A DNA stretch of 56,962 bases, taken from NCBI GenBank assembly GCA_902787305.1, contig CADAFS010000012.1:1-56962 (forward strand). The letters run 5' to 3'. The notes under the pieces were generated by a model. It was not told the DNA's origin, made no database searches, and saw only the letters and a list, made by a program, of their open reading frames with translations. The number at the start of each line of letters is the position of its first letter. Positions within the stretch are counted from its first letter, which is position 1. Source of the DNA: an uncultured Pseudomonadota bacterium (lineage in GTDB: Bacteria > Pseudomonadota > Alphaproteobacteria > Rs-D84). Shown piece by piece: positions 1 through 8,529 of the stretch. Position numbers and translations under genes: made by a program.

Positions 1-1
1 A

Positions 2-922
2 CTATCGTTATTGCTGATAATCTGTTCGATTGGTGTTGCGTATGCGGATGACAAAAGCACGGTGACATCGTTAAAGTATGTGACGGATGAACTGAACACA
101 CGCCAGGATAAGTTCGGTGCGAACGATGGCAAGGCGATGACGTTTACAAATGTTGCGGGTGGAAATTTACCGCGCGATGTAAAAGAAAGTTTGGGAACAA
201 GTACCAGTGATAACGGATTGCCGACGGTAAGTGCGGTGAACACGGGATTAGAAAACAAACAAGATGAAATCGGTGCGGCAAATACGAATACTGTTGTGAC
301 GTATACCGGCACACCGGGAACACTGGGGCAAAAGGGGATATATCAAGACACGGGCACATACGCGGCACAGAGTGATAACCTGATACAGGCATCGACCTTT
401 AACGCGGCATTGCGTAACGGATTGAATAATGAATTTGTGTGTGCCGGCACCGACGACGGAACACCGAATGGAAATTGTTGGCTGTGGACGATACATAACG
501 AAGAAAATATTGGAAAGAATTTGTTTGATATTTCGCAACCAAGTACAGGACAAAAGATTTCAAATGGAATTTGGCGCAAATATAATGTTTCGATTACATT
601 ACAAGATGGTGACTGGACTTGTAAATATATGCCAAATATTTCTGCTGGGACTTATACTTTATCAGCAAATTCGCCTTGGGGTAGAATTGTGTTTTTTGAT
701 GGTGAAAACGCCACTATAATTGCCTCAAGTGCAACCCGAGCCACATTTACGCTACCAAGTGCAGGCGAAGTGTGGATTTTTTGTCCAACATACAGTGCAA
801 TGGCTCTTATTACAGAAGCGCAACTTGAACTCGGTTCCACGGCAACACCATATGAACCATATGTTGGGGAAGAAACGGTAAATATCTATATTCCGCAAAA
901 CCAAACGGCGCAGAATAATTGA
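2..922 (+). CDS. Secreted constant/variable surface protein, 5'-truncated
   Basis: The reading frame is open to the left edge, so the start codon and part of the signal peptide are missing; the hydrophobic stretch ending VAYA-DD looks like the end of a signal peptide. The N-terminal third carries the layout shared with the genes at 30590, 31433 and 56215: SLKYVTDELNTRQ, then a KQDEIGAANT block, VTYTG, KGIYQ, then C...CWLWTI. After that comes a tail starting NLFDISQPSTG and ending ELGSTATPYEPY, a form I associate with phage tail-tip and carbohydrate-binding-like modules. The protein is presumably exported and displayed, but its ligand is unknown. It is the most divergent of the four relatives here. 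The family assignment rests on comparison within this window. Confidence 0.75.
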   Translation, partial: LSLLLIICSIGVAYADDKSTVTSLKYVTDELNTRQDKFGANDGKAMTFTNVAGGNLPRDVKESLGTSTSDNGLPTVSAVNTGLENKQDEIGAANTNTVVTYTGTPGTLGQKGIYQDTGTYAAQSDNLIQASTFNAALRNGLNNEFVCAGTDDGTPNGNCWLWTIHNEENIGKNLFDISQPSTGQKISNGIWRKYNVSITLQDGDWTCKYMPNISAGTYTLSANSPWGRIVFFDGENATIIASSATRATFTLPSAGEVWIFCPTYSAMALITEAQLELGSTATPYEPYVGEETVNIYIPQNQTAQNN

Positions 923-958
923 TTTGATGTTTTTATGCTTTGTAAATGGGATTTTTTG

Positions 959-989
959 TGATATAATTCGGTTATAAAACAACAAGGAG
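959..989 (+). promoter_or_regulatory. Extended -10 promoter and RBS of the barrel gene at 998
   Basis: TTTTTTGTGATATAAT ends at 967, giving an extended -10 (TG-A-TATAAT). The Shine-Dalgarno AAGGAG at 984-989 lies 8 bases before the ATG at 998. No convincing -35 is visible, as is common for extended -10 promoters. Confidence 0.7.
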
Positions 990-997
990 AAAAATAA

Positions 998-2254
998 ATG
1001 AAAGGATATTTGTCTGTATTTGCTTTGGTGGCATTTGTTGGGGTTGTGCCCGCGTTTGCGGCGACGAATTTCGGTATGGGCGGCGCATCGGCGGCGAACC
1101 TTAATACCACGACGCCCGCGGTGCGTGACAACCCAAATGTGAATTATCAAAAGTATGAAACGCGTACGACCACGCGGACATATGCGGTGCCGGTGCGCCA
1201 ATCGAATGTTGGATATACAACGACAACCAATAATTACTATACGCCGGTCAATCGTGGCCAGGTGTATTACAACAATAACGCCGGTTCGTCCGCCGTGTCG
1301 ACATATAATCGTTCGTCCATGGTACGCAGCCAGGTTAAACGCAAATATTACCTTGCGCATCCGTTTTTTCAACCGACCGAAGGCAAGTTCGGTATGATAA
1401 CGGATATTTCGTATAATACTTCTTCGTATAATTTGGATTTTTTCTTGTTGCCTGATTTGATAGCGGACAATCCTAATTTTGATACCAAGGCAAAGTGGAG
1501 TGCGCGTGGACTTGCGGTCAAAGAAGATTTAAGTTATGGTATTACAGACCGGTTTGCGGTTTTGCTGATGGGGCGGTTTGATTCCACAAAATATAAGTTT
1601 GATTGGTCCAGTGCACCGGATGATGAAATGAAAGACAGCGGACTAAATATCTATGGTGCCGGGGTACAATGGCGATTTGTTGATAATGCGGAATGGATTG
1701 CGGATGCGTCACTGTATTATGAACGCCAGCAAGATGTTGCCAATGAATTTGTTTTGGATTTAAAGGGTGGATATAAAATTTCCAAATCGACAATCTATGG
1801 TTTATTGCGTGGTTGGTTGGTAAGTTTTGATGACAAATATTATGGCAACGGTATTGACGGACATGATGAAGAAGGTCGACCGGCGTCTTTGTTTGTTGCA
1901 TATAACGGTGATACACAAACGACATTGTTTGTAGAAGGTGGCCTTGGGGTGTTCAGTGTGTTGGACGAAGATTGGACATTGAACCTAGAGGCCATATATG
2001 GCCACTATGATTGGCATGGCCAGGCATCGATTAAGGCCGAACTTGGGTGGCAACCGAATGATTGGTTTGCGTTTACATTGTATGGAAAGACGTCATTCTT
2101 TGATACCGCCGATGGTCAAAAATTGGATGCGTATGCGACATATTATGACGAATCGGTTGACCCGCCATTAAAGCAATGGGGTGAACTTGGCAAGGCCAAA
2201 GTTGATAAATATAAAGAAATGTCGGTTGGGGGTCGGATTATATTCTACTTCTAA
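998..2254 (+). CDS. Putative outer-membrane beta-barrel protein
   Basis: The 418-residue product begins with a clear signal peptide (MKGYLSVFALVAFVGVVPAFA). A Thr/Asn/Tyr-rich low-complexity stretch follows to about residue 110, then alternating aromatic and hydrophobic strands typical of a beta-barrel. The last residue is an aromatic (RIIFYF), as expected for a BAM-recognised beta-signal. It is expected in the outer membrane; substrate or role is unknown. The start is fixed by a good RBS. A second barrel-like gene follows 68 bases downstream, with a terminator hairpin between them. Confidence 0.7.
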   Translation: MKGYLSVFALVAFVGVVPAFAATNFGMGGASAANLNTTTPAVRDNPNVNYQKYETRTTTRTYAVPVRQSNVGYTTTTNNYYTPVNRGQVYYNNNAGSSAVSTYNRSSMVRSQVKRKYYLAHPFFQPTEGKFGMITDISYNTSSYNLDFFLLPDLIADNPNFDTKAKWSARGLAVKEDLSYGITDRFAVLLMGRFDSTKYKFDWSSAPDDEMKDSGLNIYGAGVQWRFVDNAEWIADASLYYERQQDVANEFVLDLKGGYKISKSTIYGLLRGWLVSFDDKYYGNGIDGHDEEGRPASLFVAYNGDTQTTLFVEGGLGVFSVLDEDWTLNLEAIYGHYDWHGQASIKAELGWQPNDWFAFTLYGKTSFFDTADGQKLDAYATYYDESVDPPLKQWGELGKAKVDKYKEMSVGGRIIFYF

Positions 2255-2266
2255 TTCGTGCGTTTG

Positions 2267-2297
2267 AACCGGTGGCGCAAATGTCGCCGGTTGTTTT
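2267..2297 (+). terminator. Rho-independent terminator
   Basis: AACCGG (2267-2272) pairs with CCGGTT (2287-2292) and is followed by GTTTT. It lies 13 bases after the stop of the barrel gene at 998. Confidence 0.6.
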
Positions 2298-2322
2298 ATA
2301 AAAAAATATGGGAACAGATTAT

Positions 2323-3027
2323 ATGCGGAAATTTTTAATCGGATTTTTGGGAATTATGGCGTGTGCCGGTGTGCGCGCCGAAGGTTTGGTTGATGATACA
2401 TCCGACCCATTGTTTCTGACGGCGCGTGGTCGTTTGTTGTCGCGCACCATTTTTGATTACTTTGAAAATGGTTTGCGTGTTGGCCAATATTTGAACTATG
2501 GCGTTGTTGATGGTTTGGTTGTTGGTGGAAATTTTTATTACCAACGTGATTTTGATGGGGATGAAAGTGGTTTTTCAAGTGCGGATTTGAACGCGCTTTA
2601 TCGTATTGCGAATTCGGCGGATAATCATCTGATTTATGATATGTTGGGTGGTGTAAAGTTTGGTGGTTCGCATCGGTTGCGTTCGCCTGATTTTGCGGAT
2701 TCGGTTTATTACCTTGGGTTCCGGTTCGGTCAGCAATATGAACATGTGACACTTGCCGCGACCGTAAAGTCCAGTTGGATTTTTAATAATGAACATGGAA
2801 TCGCGTTTATTGATTTTTCGCCGGATTTATATTTGCGTGTGACGGCGGATTGGCGGGTTGGTATCGGTGCAACTTTGCGCAAGGCGACCGATAAATGTTA
2901 TGACGAAGAAACCGTTGGTGGACGCATTGTTCGGCAATATGGCCGGACGCAATATGTTGGGCATTTCGATTATTCGTTTGAATCGGAAAAGTTTACAACC
3001 GGACTAAAAATAAATATCTTGTTCTAA
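2323..3027 (+). CDS. Putative outer-membrane beta-barrel protein
   Basis: I chose the ATG at 2323 because it starts directly with a signal peptide (MRKFLIGFLGIMACAGVRA); an in-frame ATG five codons upstream at 2308 would only add MGTDY. The mature part of about 215 residues is rich in alternating Tyr/Phe/Val strands and glycine turns and ends in LKINILF, a terminal Phe as in BAM substrates. No family is recognised. The stop codon overlaps that of the convergent rarA gene by a few bases. Confidence 0.65.
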   Translation: MRKFLIGFLGIMACAGVRAEGLVDDTSDPLFLTARGRLLSRTIFDYFENGLRVGQYLNYGVVDGLVVGGNFYYQRDFDGDESGFSSADLNALYRIANSADNHLIYDMLGGVKFGGSHRLRSPDFADSVYYLGFRFGQQYEHVTLAATVKSSWIFNNEHGIAFIDFSPDLYLRVTADWRVGIGATLRKATDKCYDEETVGGRIVRQYGRTQYVGHFDYSFESEKFTTGLKINILF

Positions 3028-4310
3028 CTTTCGGAATCTTTGTTTGCGCGGGCGCGCAATGCGTTCCAATATTCAAGTCGCTTTTTAATTTCGCGTTCGA
3101 ATCCGCGTTCGATTGGGTGATAGAAACTTTGGCGTTGCATACTTTCGGGAAAACAATTTTGACCACTGCATCCGGATTCCGTGTCCGGGTCATAAATATA
3201 ACCTTTGCCGTATCCCATTTCCCGCATCATTTTTGTTGGCGCATTCAAAATGTTTTTTGGTGGCATAAGGTTTGATGTCTGTTTCGCCACCGCATAAGAT
3301 GCCATTTTCGCGCGGTCAACCGAAACACTTTTCGGTGCCGTCCCAAGATAGATTACAAGTTCGGTCAGGGCAAGGTCGCCTTCGGGACTGCCCATGCGTT
3401 CGTAAACCTGCCATGCGGCCAGGGCAATTTGCATCGCGTTCGGGTCGGCAAGGCCAACATCTTCCATTGCGAATCTTGTCAGACGGCGGAAAATGTACAT
3501 TGGGTCTTGGCCTGCGGTCATCATGCGTGCAACCCAATAAAGCGCCGCGTCTGTATCACTTGCGCGCAATGATTTATGCACGGCGGAAATCATATTGTAA
3601 TGTTCATCACCGGTTTTGTCCGAAAGTGGTGCGCGCTTTTGAATCACGTTATCAAGTTCGTCGGGGCCAAGGTTTTTTTTGAATTTTGCATTTACCAGGT
3701 ATTCAACCGTGTTTAGCAAGAATCGCGCATCGCCGTCGGAAATTTCCGCAAGGTGTTTTTTTGCATCCGCGCTTAGCGGTAATTTTTTGCCGATAAATTT
3801 TTCCGCACGGTCAATGAGTGTCGCCAAATCCGCTGTATTCAGTGGTTCCAAAACACCGATGTGGCAACGCGATAACAACGCGTTATTTAAATTGAAACTT
3901 GGGTTTTCGGTTGTTGCACCAATAAAGACAACTGTGCCGTCTTCCAAATATGGCAGTAATGTATCCTGTTGCGTTTTGTTGAATCTATGAATTTCGTCGA
4001 TGAACAAAAGTGTCCCGCGCCCAATGGCCGAATTGGTGCGTGCAACCTCCATCGTTTTCTTTATGTCCGCTGTGCCGGAAAAAACCGCAGACATGGGAAC
4101 AAAATCCATATCAACCGAATTTGCCAATGCGCGCGCAATTGTTGTTTTTCCGCATCCCGGCGGTCCCCATAGCAACAGGTTCGAAAGTTTATGCGCCGCA
4201 ACCATGCGGCGGACAATGCCGTTTTCGCCAAGCAGTGCCGTTTGACCCACGACATCGTCAATCGTGTTCGGACGCATTAAATCGGCAAGTGGACGTGAAT
4301 TATTCTGCAT
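3024..4310 (-). CDS. rarA: Replication-associated recombination protein A (RarA/MgsA), AAA+ ATPase
   Basis: RarA is a clamp-loader-like ATPase acting at stalled forks and single-stranded DNA gaps. The 428-residue product begins with the family's RPNTIDDVVGQ block, has Walker A GPPGCGKT at 49-56, Walker B LLFIDEIHRF at 101-110, sensor 1 IGATTENPSF, and the C-terminal tetramerisation region with GGQ-like GYGKGYIYDPD. Length is normal for the family. It stands alone on the minus strand between a barrel gene and the divergent ybeY-lnt gene. Confidence 0.95.
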   Translation of the reverse strand: MQNNSRPLADLMRPNTIDDVVGQTALLGENGIVRRMVAAHKLSNLLLWGPPGCGKTTIARALANSVDMDFVPMSAVFSGTADIKKTMEVARTNSAIGRGTLLFIDEIHRFNKTQQDTLLPYLEDGTVVFIGATTENPSFNLNNALLSRCHIGVLEPLNTADLATLIDRAEKFIGKKLPLSADAKKHLAEISDGDARFLLNTVEYLVNAKFKKNLGPDELDNVIQKRAPLSDKTGDEHYNMISAVHKSLRASDTDAALYWVARMMTAGQDPMYIFRRLTRFAMEDVGLADPNAMQIALAAWQVYERMGSPEGDLALTELVIYLGTAPKSVSVDRAKMASYAVAKQTSNLMPPKNILNAPTKMMREMGYGKGYIYDPDTESGCSGQNCFPESMQRQSFYHPIERGFEREIKKRLEYWNALRARANKDSES

Positions 4311-4328
4311 TTTATTCTTCTTTATTTT

Positions 4329-4338
4329 ATGGTATAAT
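4329..4338 (+). promoter_or_regulatory. Extended -10 promoter of ybeY-lnt
   Basis: ATGGTATAAT gives TG-G-TATAAT, 51 bases before the ATG at 4390. A GGGGGAA ribosome-binding site sits just upstream of the ATG. Confidence 0.55.
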
Positions 4339-4389
4339 CATAGAAAATAAACATTTGATTGGCAATATATAAAATATGGGGGAAATATT

Positions 4390-6402
4390 ATGCGCGTTTT
4401 TGTAAATGTTGATGATAAACGGTGGAAAAAATATGATATCGATTTTGAAAAAATCGCCAATGCCGCGGTGAGTGCTGTATACAAGAATTCAGAGGTGTCG
4501 ATTACATTGGTAAATGATGCGGAAATAAAGAAAATAAATAAAAAATATCGCGGAATAAACAAACCGACAAATGTGCTATCTTTTGAACTGGACGATGATG
4601 TGTTATTGGGCGATATTTTTATATCGTTGGATACCGTTCGACGTGAAGCAAAATCAGAAAATATATCGGTGGCGGAACATGCGGCGCATATGATTGTGCA
4701 TGGCGTTTTGCATCTTTTGGGATATGATCATTTGAACGACAAAGATGCGGAAAAAATGGAAAAAAAGGAAACAACCATACTAAAAAAATTGGGATATAAA
4801 AATCCCTATACGGCGGAATCCGGCGTATGCAACGATGAATCGTGTTGCCCCGGTGGAAAATTTGTTGTTGGGTTAAAAAAGTTCTTTCGTGGTGCGTTTG
4901 GTCGAACAATAGTTTATTCGTTGTGTGCGGTGGTGGCAAGTTTTGGGTTCGCACCGTTTAATTTTTGGTGGGCAACGGTGATTGGTATTGGTGGCGCGTA
5001 TTTATTGTCTTTGAAAAATTTAGTTGGTGTTTCGGCGTGGCGAAAATTTTGGCGGGTTTTCCCGTTTGGTGCGGTTTATGCAATCGCTATGTTTTGGTGG
5101 GTGTTGAACAGTATTTATGTTGTGCCAGAATTGGCAAGTCAATTTGCAATTTGGACGATTCCCGGAATTGTTGGAATCGGTATTGTGGGTGGAATTATTT
5201 TTACGCCGCCATTTTTGGCAATTTCTTCTATACGGCTAAATCCGGCGTGTAGACCGTTTTTGTTCGCGTCGGTTTGGACGTTGGTTTTATGGTTGCGCGA
5301 ATGGTTGTTTACTGGATTTCCGTGGAACCCGATTGCTAATATATCGTTGCAAAATTTATATGTTGCAAATTCAATGTCGCTTTATGGCGCGTTGGGACTT
5401 ACCTTTGTGATTATTGGTGTTATTGCGGCGGTTTGTGAAATTATAAAAAATAGGCGCGATGGATTAAATTGGTTTGTGTTGCTATGTTTTTTGATGTTTG
5501 GTGTGGTTGGAATTTTGTATGGCCGGCGGAATATAACCCTTGTTCAAAATACTTGTGATGTATTGCCACGGCCGGTTATAAGGATTGTGCAACCGGCGCA
5601 GAGCGCAATTCAAAAAGCAACATATTCGCGTGCGGCGGCGTTGCAAAATGCGAATCATAATATAAATGTAATGACCGAAATTGCGTCGTCCGAAGGCGAA
5701 TATGATTTGGTTGTTTTCCCAGAAACGGCGTATCCTTTTGTTATGATGCCGGGGGATATTATTTCAATGGCGCGGGTTTTAGATAAACCGATGATTATTG
5801 GCGCAAATTATTTTGATGATGGAAAATTATATAATTCTATGTTGATGGTGAATCCGGATGCCACGGTTTCCAGCGTATACAGCAAATCGCACCTTGTACC
5901 GTTTGGAGAATATCGGCCGTTTGGTGATTTGATTCCGACGCCGGGACAATTGACGGCGGGCGATGGTCCGGAATTGATAAAAATGAATCTTGGGGGCAAG
6001 AATTTTGTTTTTGCGCCCGCGATTTGTTATGAAGTTATTTTTTCTGATTCACTTATTCCGCGCGGAAAAATACCAAATGCAATTGTAAATATCACAAATG
6101 ATAATTGGTTCGGGAAAACGCCGGGAACATATCAACACCTTGGCATGGTGCGGCGGTATGCAATTGAATCAGGTGTGCCGATTGTGCGCGCAAATTATTC
6201 AGGTATAAGCGCATTTGTTGCCGCCGACGGTAATGTCGAAGCGATGATTCCAATTGGTATTGCGGGGCATATTGATGGTACGGTTTGTGGTGCGCATAGA
6301 ACGGCGTACAGGAAATTTGGTCGTGATATGTGGATGATAATTATATTGGTCGTGTCGTGTTTGGGAACAATATGGATTGCGGGCGTGACACGAAAAAAAT
6401 AA
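4390..6402 (+). CDS. ybeY-lnt: Fusion of YbeY endoribonuclease and apolipoprotein N-acyltransferase (Lnt)
   Basis: One 670-residue frame joins two normally separate proteins. Residues 1 to about 140 are YbeY, the metal-dependent rRNA maturation/quality-control endoribonuclease, with the zinc motif HGVLHLLGYDH at 104-114. From about residue 165 the protein is Lnt, the inner-membrane enzyme that adds the third acyl chain to lipoproteins: several membrane segments (about 175-380), then a nitrilase-like domain with the triad E445 (VVFPETAYPF), K499 (YSKSHLVPFGEY) and C546 (APAICYEVIF). Known context: ybeZ-ybeY-corC-lnt are neighbours in many proteobacteria; here corC is absent. The linker around residues 139-151 contains a copy of a mobile-looking palindrome. 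No internal start with an RBS was obvious, but a second start for Lnt cannot be excluded. Confidence 0.9.
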   Translation: MRVFVNVDDKRWKKYDIDFEKIANAAVSAVYKNSEVSITLVNDAEIKKINKKYRGINKPTNVLSFELDDDVLLGDIFISLDTVRREAKSENISVAEHAAHMIVHGVLHLLGYDHLNDKDAEKMEKKETTILKKLGYKNPYTAESGVCNDESCCPGGKFVVGLKKFFRGAFGRTIVYSLCAVVASFGFAPFNFWWATVIGIGGAYLLSLKNLVGVSAWRKFWRVFPFGAVYAIAMFWWVLNSIYVVPELASQFAIWTIPGIVGIGIVGGIIFTPPFLAISSIRLNPACRPFLFASVWTLVLWLREWLFTGFPWNPIANISLQNLYVANSMSLYGALGLTFVIIGVIAAVCEIIKNRRDGLNWFVLLCFLMFGVVGILYGRRNITLVQNTCDVLPRPVIRIVQPAQSAIQKATYSRAAALQNANHNINVMTEIASSEGEYDLVVFPETAYPFVMMPGDIISMARVLDKPMIIGANYFDDGKLYNSMLMVNPDATVSSVYSKSHLVPFGEYRPFGDLIPTPGQLTAGDGPELIKMNLGGKNFVFAPAICYEVIFSDSLIPRGKIPNAIVNITNDNWFGKTPGTYQHLGMVRRYAIESGVPIVRANYSGISAFVAADGNVEAMIPIGIAGHIDGTVCGAHRTAYRKFGRDMWMIIILVVSCLGTIWIAGVTRKK

Positions 6403-6406
6403 AAAG

Positions 6407-6610
6407 TCATTTACGATAGTATTTCAAAATATAAATACGCACCGCGGACGACAGGTTCGTTCCGATGGTGCGTTTTTCGTCGATTTCGTCAATGATTTTT
6501 GCAACTGGTTGTTTAGTTTTAAGGGCAATTTCGTGCAAGGCATCGACAAATTCTGATTCCAAAGAAAGGCTTGTTTGATGGCCCGATAAAGATATGGATA
6601 TTTTTTTCAT
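6407..6610 (-). CDS. Ribbon-helix-helix protein (RHH_4 family)
   Basis: The 67-residue product reads like the alphaproteobacterial RHH_4 (PF13467-type) family: an N-terminal strand KKISISLSGHQTSLSLE, a helix with FVDALHEIA, then IDEIDEKR and LSSAVRIYILKYY. RHH proteins bind DNA as dimers through the strand; targets are unknown for this family. It is the last gene of a leftward operon, 3 bases after the SUKH-like gene, and converges on ybeY-lnt with 4 bases between stops. It might regulate the operon, but that is only inference from position. Confidence 0.8.
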   Translation of the reverse strand: MKKISISLSGHQTSLSLESEFVDALHEIALKTKQPVAKIIDEIDEKRTIGTNLSSAVRIYILKYYRK

Positions 6611-6613
6611 TTT

Positions 6614-7042
6614 CTAAATTTTTCCCCCGGCAAGGCATTCATAAATTGCGCGATAAATATCATTATATTTGCGCAATGTTTGAAGGCCAATGTTATCCAT
6701 CATTACGCATATTCCCGATGTGTCGAATGCAAACCAAAATAAATCATTTCGGCCAAATACGGTTTTGCCACGCATGGATGGGATGTTGGTCAATTCTTGA
6801 TTTATTGCCAATATGTCGGGGATTGGGTGCGTGCGCCCAGTTTTGTATTCGTTGGGCCCAAAGATATATCCGTTCCCAAGTTTAATTCCACCGCAAATTT
6901 GATAAAATTTTATAAATTCATTCGGTAACATCGCAGCACGGATTTTTTGCAGATTCATATTCAGAATCGTGATTTGTCCGGTCGGTGTGGCCGGTGCAAA
7001 AAATGCGCCATGCTGTTTCAAAGATTCAAGTAGTTGGTTCAT
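6614..7042 (-). CDS. SUKH-like (SMI1/KNR4, YrhA-like) protein
   Basis: The 142-residue product has features I associate with the SUKH fold: a short acidic/amphipathic N-terminal helix, LPNEFIKFYQICGGIKLGN around residues 38-56, FGPNEY, and a later FAFDTSGICVMMDN segment resembling the usual hydrophobic strand with the D/N turn. SUKH proteins often serve as immunity proteins against contact-dependent or polymorphic toxins. Its start overlaps the HNH-like gene by 4 bases, so the two are translationally coupled. The family call is by eye and is moderate. Confidence 0.5.
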   Translation of the reverse strand: MNQLLESLKQHGAFFAPATPTGQITILNMNLQKIRAAMLPNEFIKFYQICGGIKLGNGYIFGPNEYKTGRTHPIPDILAINQELTNIPSMRGKTVFGRNDLFWFAFDTSGICVMMDNIGLQTLRKYNDIYRAIYECLAGGKI

Positions 7043-7545
7043 GATTGATTGCGTCCCGTGTTCATTGTTGCGGCAAATTGACTAAGCCGGTCGGCCGTGG
7101 CGTTTCCGCCGTTACCACTTATTGTTGAATGTATCGGCAGGTAAATTTTCTTTTCAGGATTTGGTAGCCATATTGTTTCGTTTCCATATTGTTCGATAAT
7201 AAATCGGTCAAGGTTTTGTGAATGTGGAAATGTAGCGCACATAAACATATTTTCGATATCTAATTTGCCGCCCCAAACAAGTGGGATGCGAAAACGAAAT
7301 GATAGATTGTCCGGAATTGCACGTCCCATCAATAAATCCATAAATTCATCACGACTAAGGTTCATTAGTGCCAGTTCTTGGACACAGTCCGATAATGAGC
7401 GCATAAATTCATGACAAAGTTTTTTGTATTGTGCAAACCAATCAGATGGCACTGCGGAAATTTTTGGCTGTATCGGGGTGACCGGCATATCCGGCATTTT
7501 CATGTCAGATAATCTTTTTTCCGCGATTGATTGGTTCCATTGCAT
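7039..7545 (-). CDS. Unknown protein with HNH-like remnant motif
   Basis: The 168-residue product is not recognised. Residues 85-99 (FRIPLVWGGKLDIEN) followed by a Cys and PHSQNLDRF closely resemble the core of HNH nucleases (...HIIPLSxGGxxxxxNLxxxC..HN), but the catalytic DH/H is replaced by FR, so it is probably inactive if related. No signal peptide or membrane segment is visible. It starts on the TAATG junction with the upstream membrane-protein gene and overlaps the SUKH-like gene by 4 bases, suggesting a stoichiometric set. The nuclease relation is inference. Confidence 0.55.
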   Translation of the reverse strand: MQWNQSIAEKRLSDMKMPDMPVTPIQPKISAVPSDWFAQYKKLCHEFMRSLSDCVQELALMNLSRDEFMDLLMGRAIPDNLSFRFRIPLVWGGKLDIENMFMCATFPHSQNLDRFIIEQYGNETIWLPNPEKKIYLPIHSTISGNGGNATADRLSQFAATMNTGRNQS

Positions 7546-8486
7546 TATGATTTTCCAATGTATCCGGTTACGGTGCCGATGTATGTAGAAAACGCTTCGA
7601 ATAATTCGGCATCATAATCGTCAGGTTTTATGTTTTTGTGTTCACTTACATATTTCACAAAATCCGCCGTATTGTCAAATGTTATAATCAAATCGTCACC
7701 CCGTTGCACCGGTTCGGTCGGTTCAATTATAAATCCGTGCAATTTAATGTCGTTTGCCGTTTCGCCCAGTGTGTCATCAAATATCGTGACCAGTGTTTGA
7801 ATTGCATCGACCATTGTGTTCGGTGATGCCTTGGTTGCGATAATCCACATAGATTGGTCGTATGCGATGGCCACAGTCGGATTTTGCAACTTTCCAATTC
7901 GGTCGCATTTTTTAATGATGTATTCACCGTTTTCAAGTGCGGTTCGAATTTCAGGCGAATTTGTGTTTTGGGCCGGTTGTGGTGTCGCCACAGGTTTGGG
8001 GGGTTGTTGCAATGGTGGGGTTGGAATTGTTGCAGTTTGCCTTTGGACGGGTGGGCGCAGCCCCATCGGTGACATTGGTCGCGGGGTCAAAGATATTGCG
8101 GGCGCGGGGCGGGGGGTGAAGGTTTCCGTGCTTTTATTTTCCGCCTTTGGTTTTTCCGGGGGGGTGATTGGTTGAATCACGGGTTGTTGTGGCACAATTA
8201 CAATGTTTGATTTTTGTGGGGCCGTGGTCGTGTCTTTTATGCGTTTTGTGCGTGGGCGGACAATCAAGTACAATCCGATTAGGCCGATAAAAAGTGCCGC
8301 GATTAGTGAAATATAAAAGTCCGGTTTAATTTCGGAACGGTTCGCCTGAAGCGTGCCAAGGTATTCCCAATGTGCCGCCGACAGCATATCGAAACCGTAA
8401 TTTGTATTCATCCAAAGGGTTGTTATAAGCGTAATCGACAACAACCATAAAATGCCCAATAAAAATTTTTCAAAAAATCTTTTCAT
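7545..8486 (-). CDS. Unknown two-TM membrane protein with Pro-rich linker
   Basis: The 313-residue product has two hydrophobic segments (about 8-26 and 58-77), a basic patch (RPRTKRIK), a proline/threonine-rich linker (about 95-185) and a C-terminal soluble domain of about 120 residues with no motif I recognise. It is the first gene of the leftward operon that continues with the HNH-like, SUKH-like and RHH genes. Its -10 element lies only 9 bases before the ATG, so the transcript is likely leaderless or nearly so. Function unknown. Confidence 0.7.
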   Translation of the reverse strand: MKRFFEKFLLGILWLLSITLITTLWMNTNYGFDMLSAAHWEYLGTLQANRSEIKPDFYISLIAALFIGLIGLYLIVRPRTKRIKDTTTAPQKSNIVIVPQQPVIQPITPPEKPKAENKSTETFTPRPAPAISLTPRPMSPMGLRPPVQRQTATIPTPPLQQPPKPVATPQPAQNTNSPEIRTALENGEYIIKKCDRIGKLQNPTVAIAYDQSMWIIATKASPNTMVDAIQTLVTIFDDTLGETANDIKLHGFIIEPTEPVQRGDDLIITFDNTADFVKYVSEHKNIKPDDYDAELFEAFSTYIGTVTGYIGKS

Positions 8487-8495
8487 AGCGTTTAA

Positions 8496-8519
8496 ATTAT
8501 ATCACAATTGTGATAAAGT
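8496..8519. promoter_or_regulatory. Divergent extended -10 promoters joined by a perfect palindrome
   Basis: TATCACAATTGTGATA at 8500-8515 is a perfect 16-base palindrome. Read leftward it gives TGTGATATAAT (TATAAT at 8501-8496) for the gene at 8486; read rightward it gives TGTGATAAAGT (8511-8519 region) for the gene at 8530. Both start codons lie within about 15 bases of the -10. It may be simply two abutting extended -10 elements or also an operator. Confidence 0.6.
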
Positions 8520-8529
8520 AAAAAGTGTT

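Noticed and set aside
1..922. Prophage tail gene
   Set aside because: The tail resembles phage tail modules, but a signal peptide is present and no phage genes are nearby.
752..1372. Minus-strand open frame of 206 codons
   Set aside because: It is antisense to two plus-strand secreted proteins and very Arg/His/Ile-rich.
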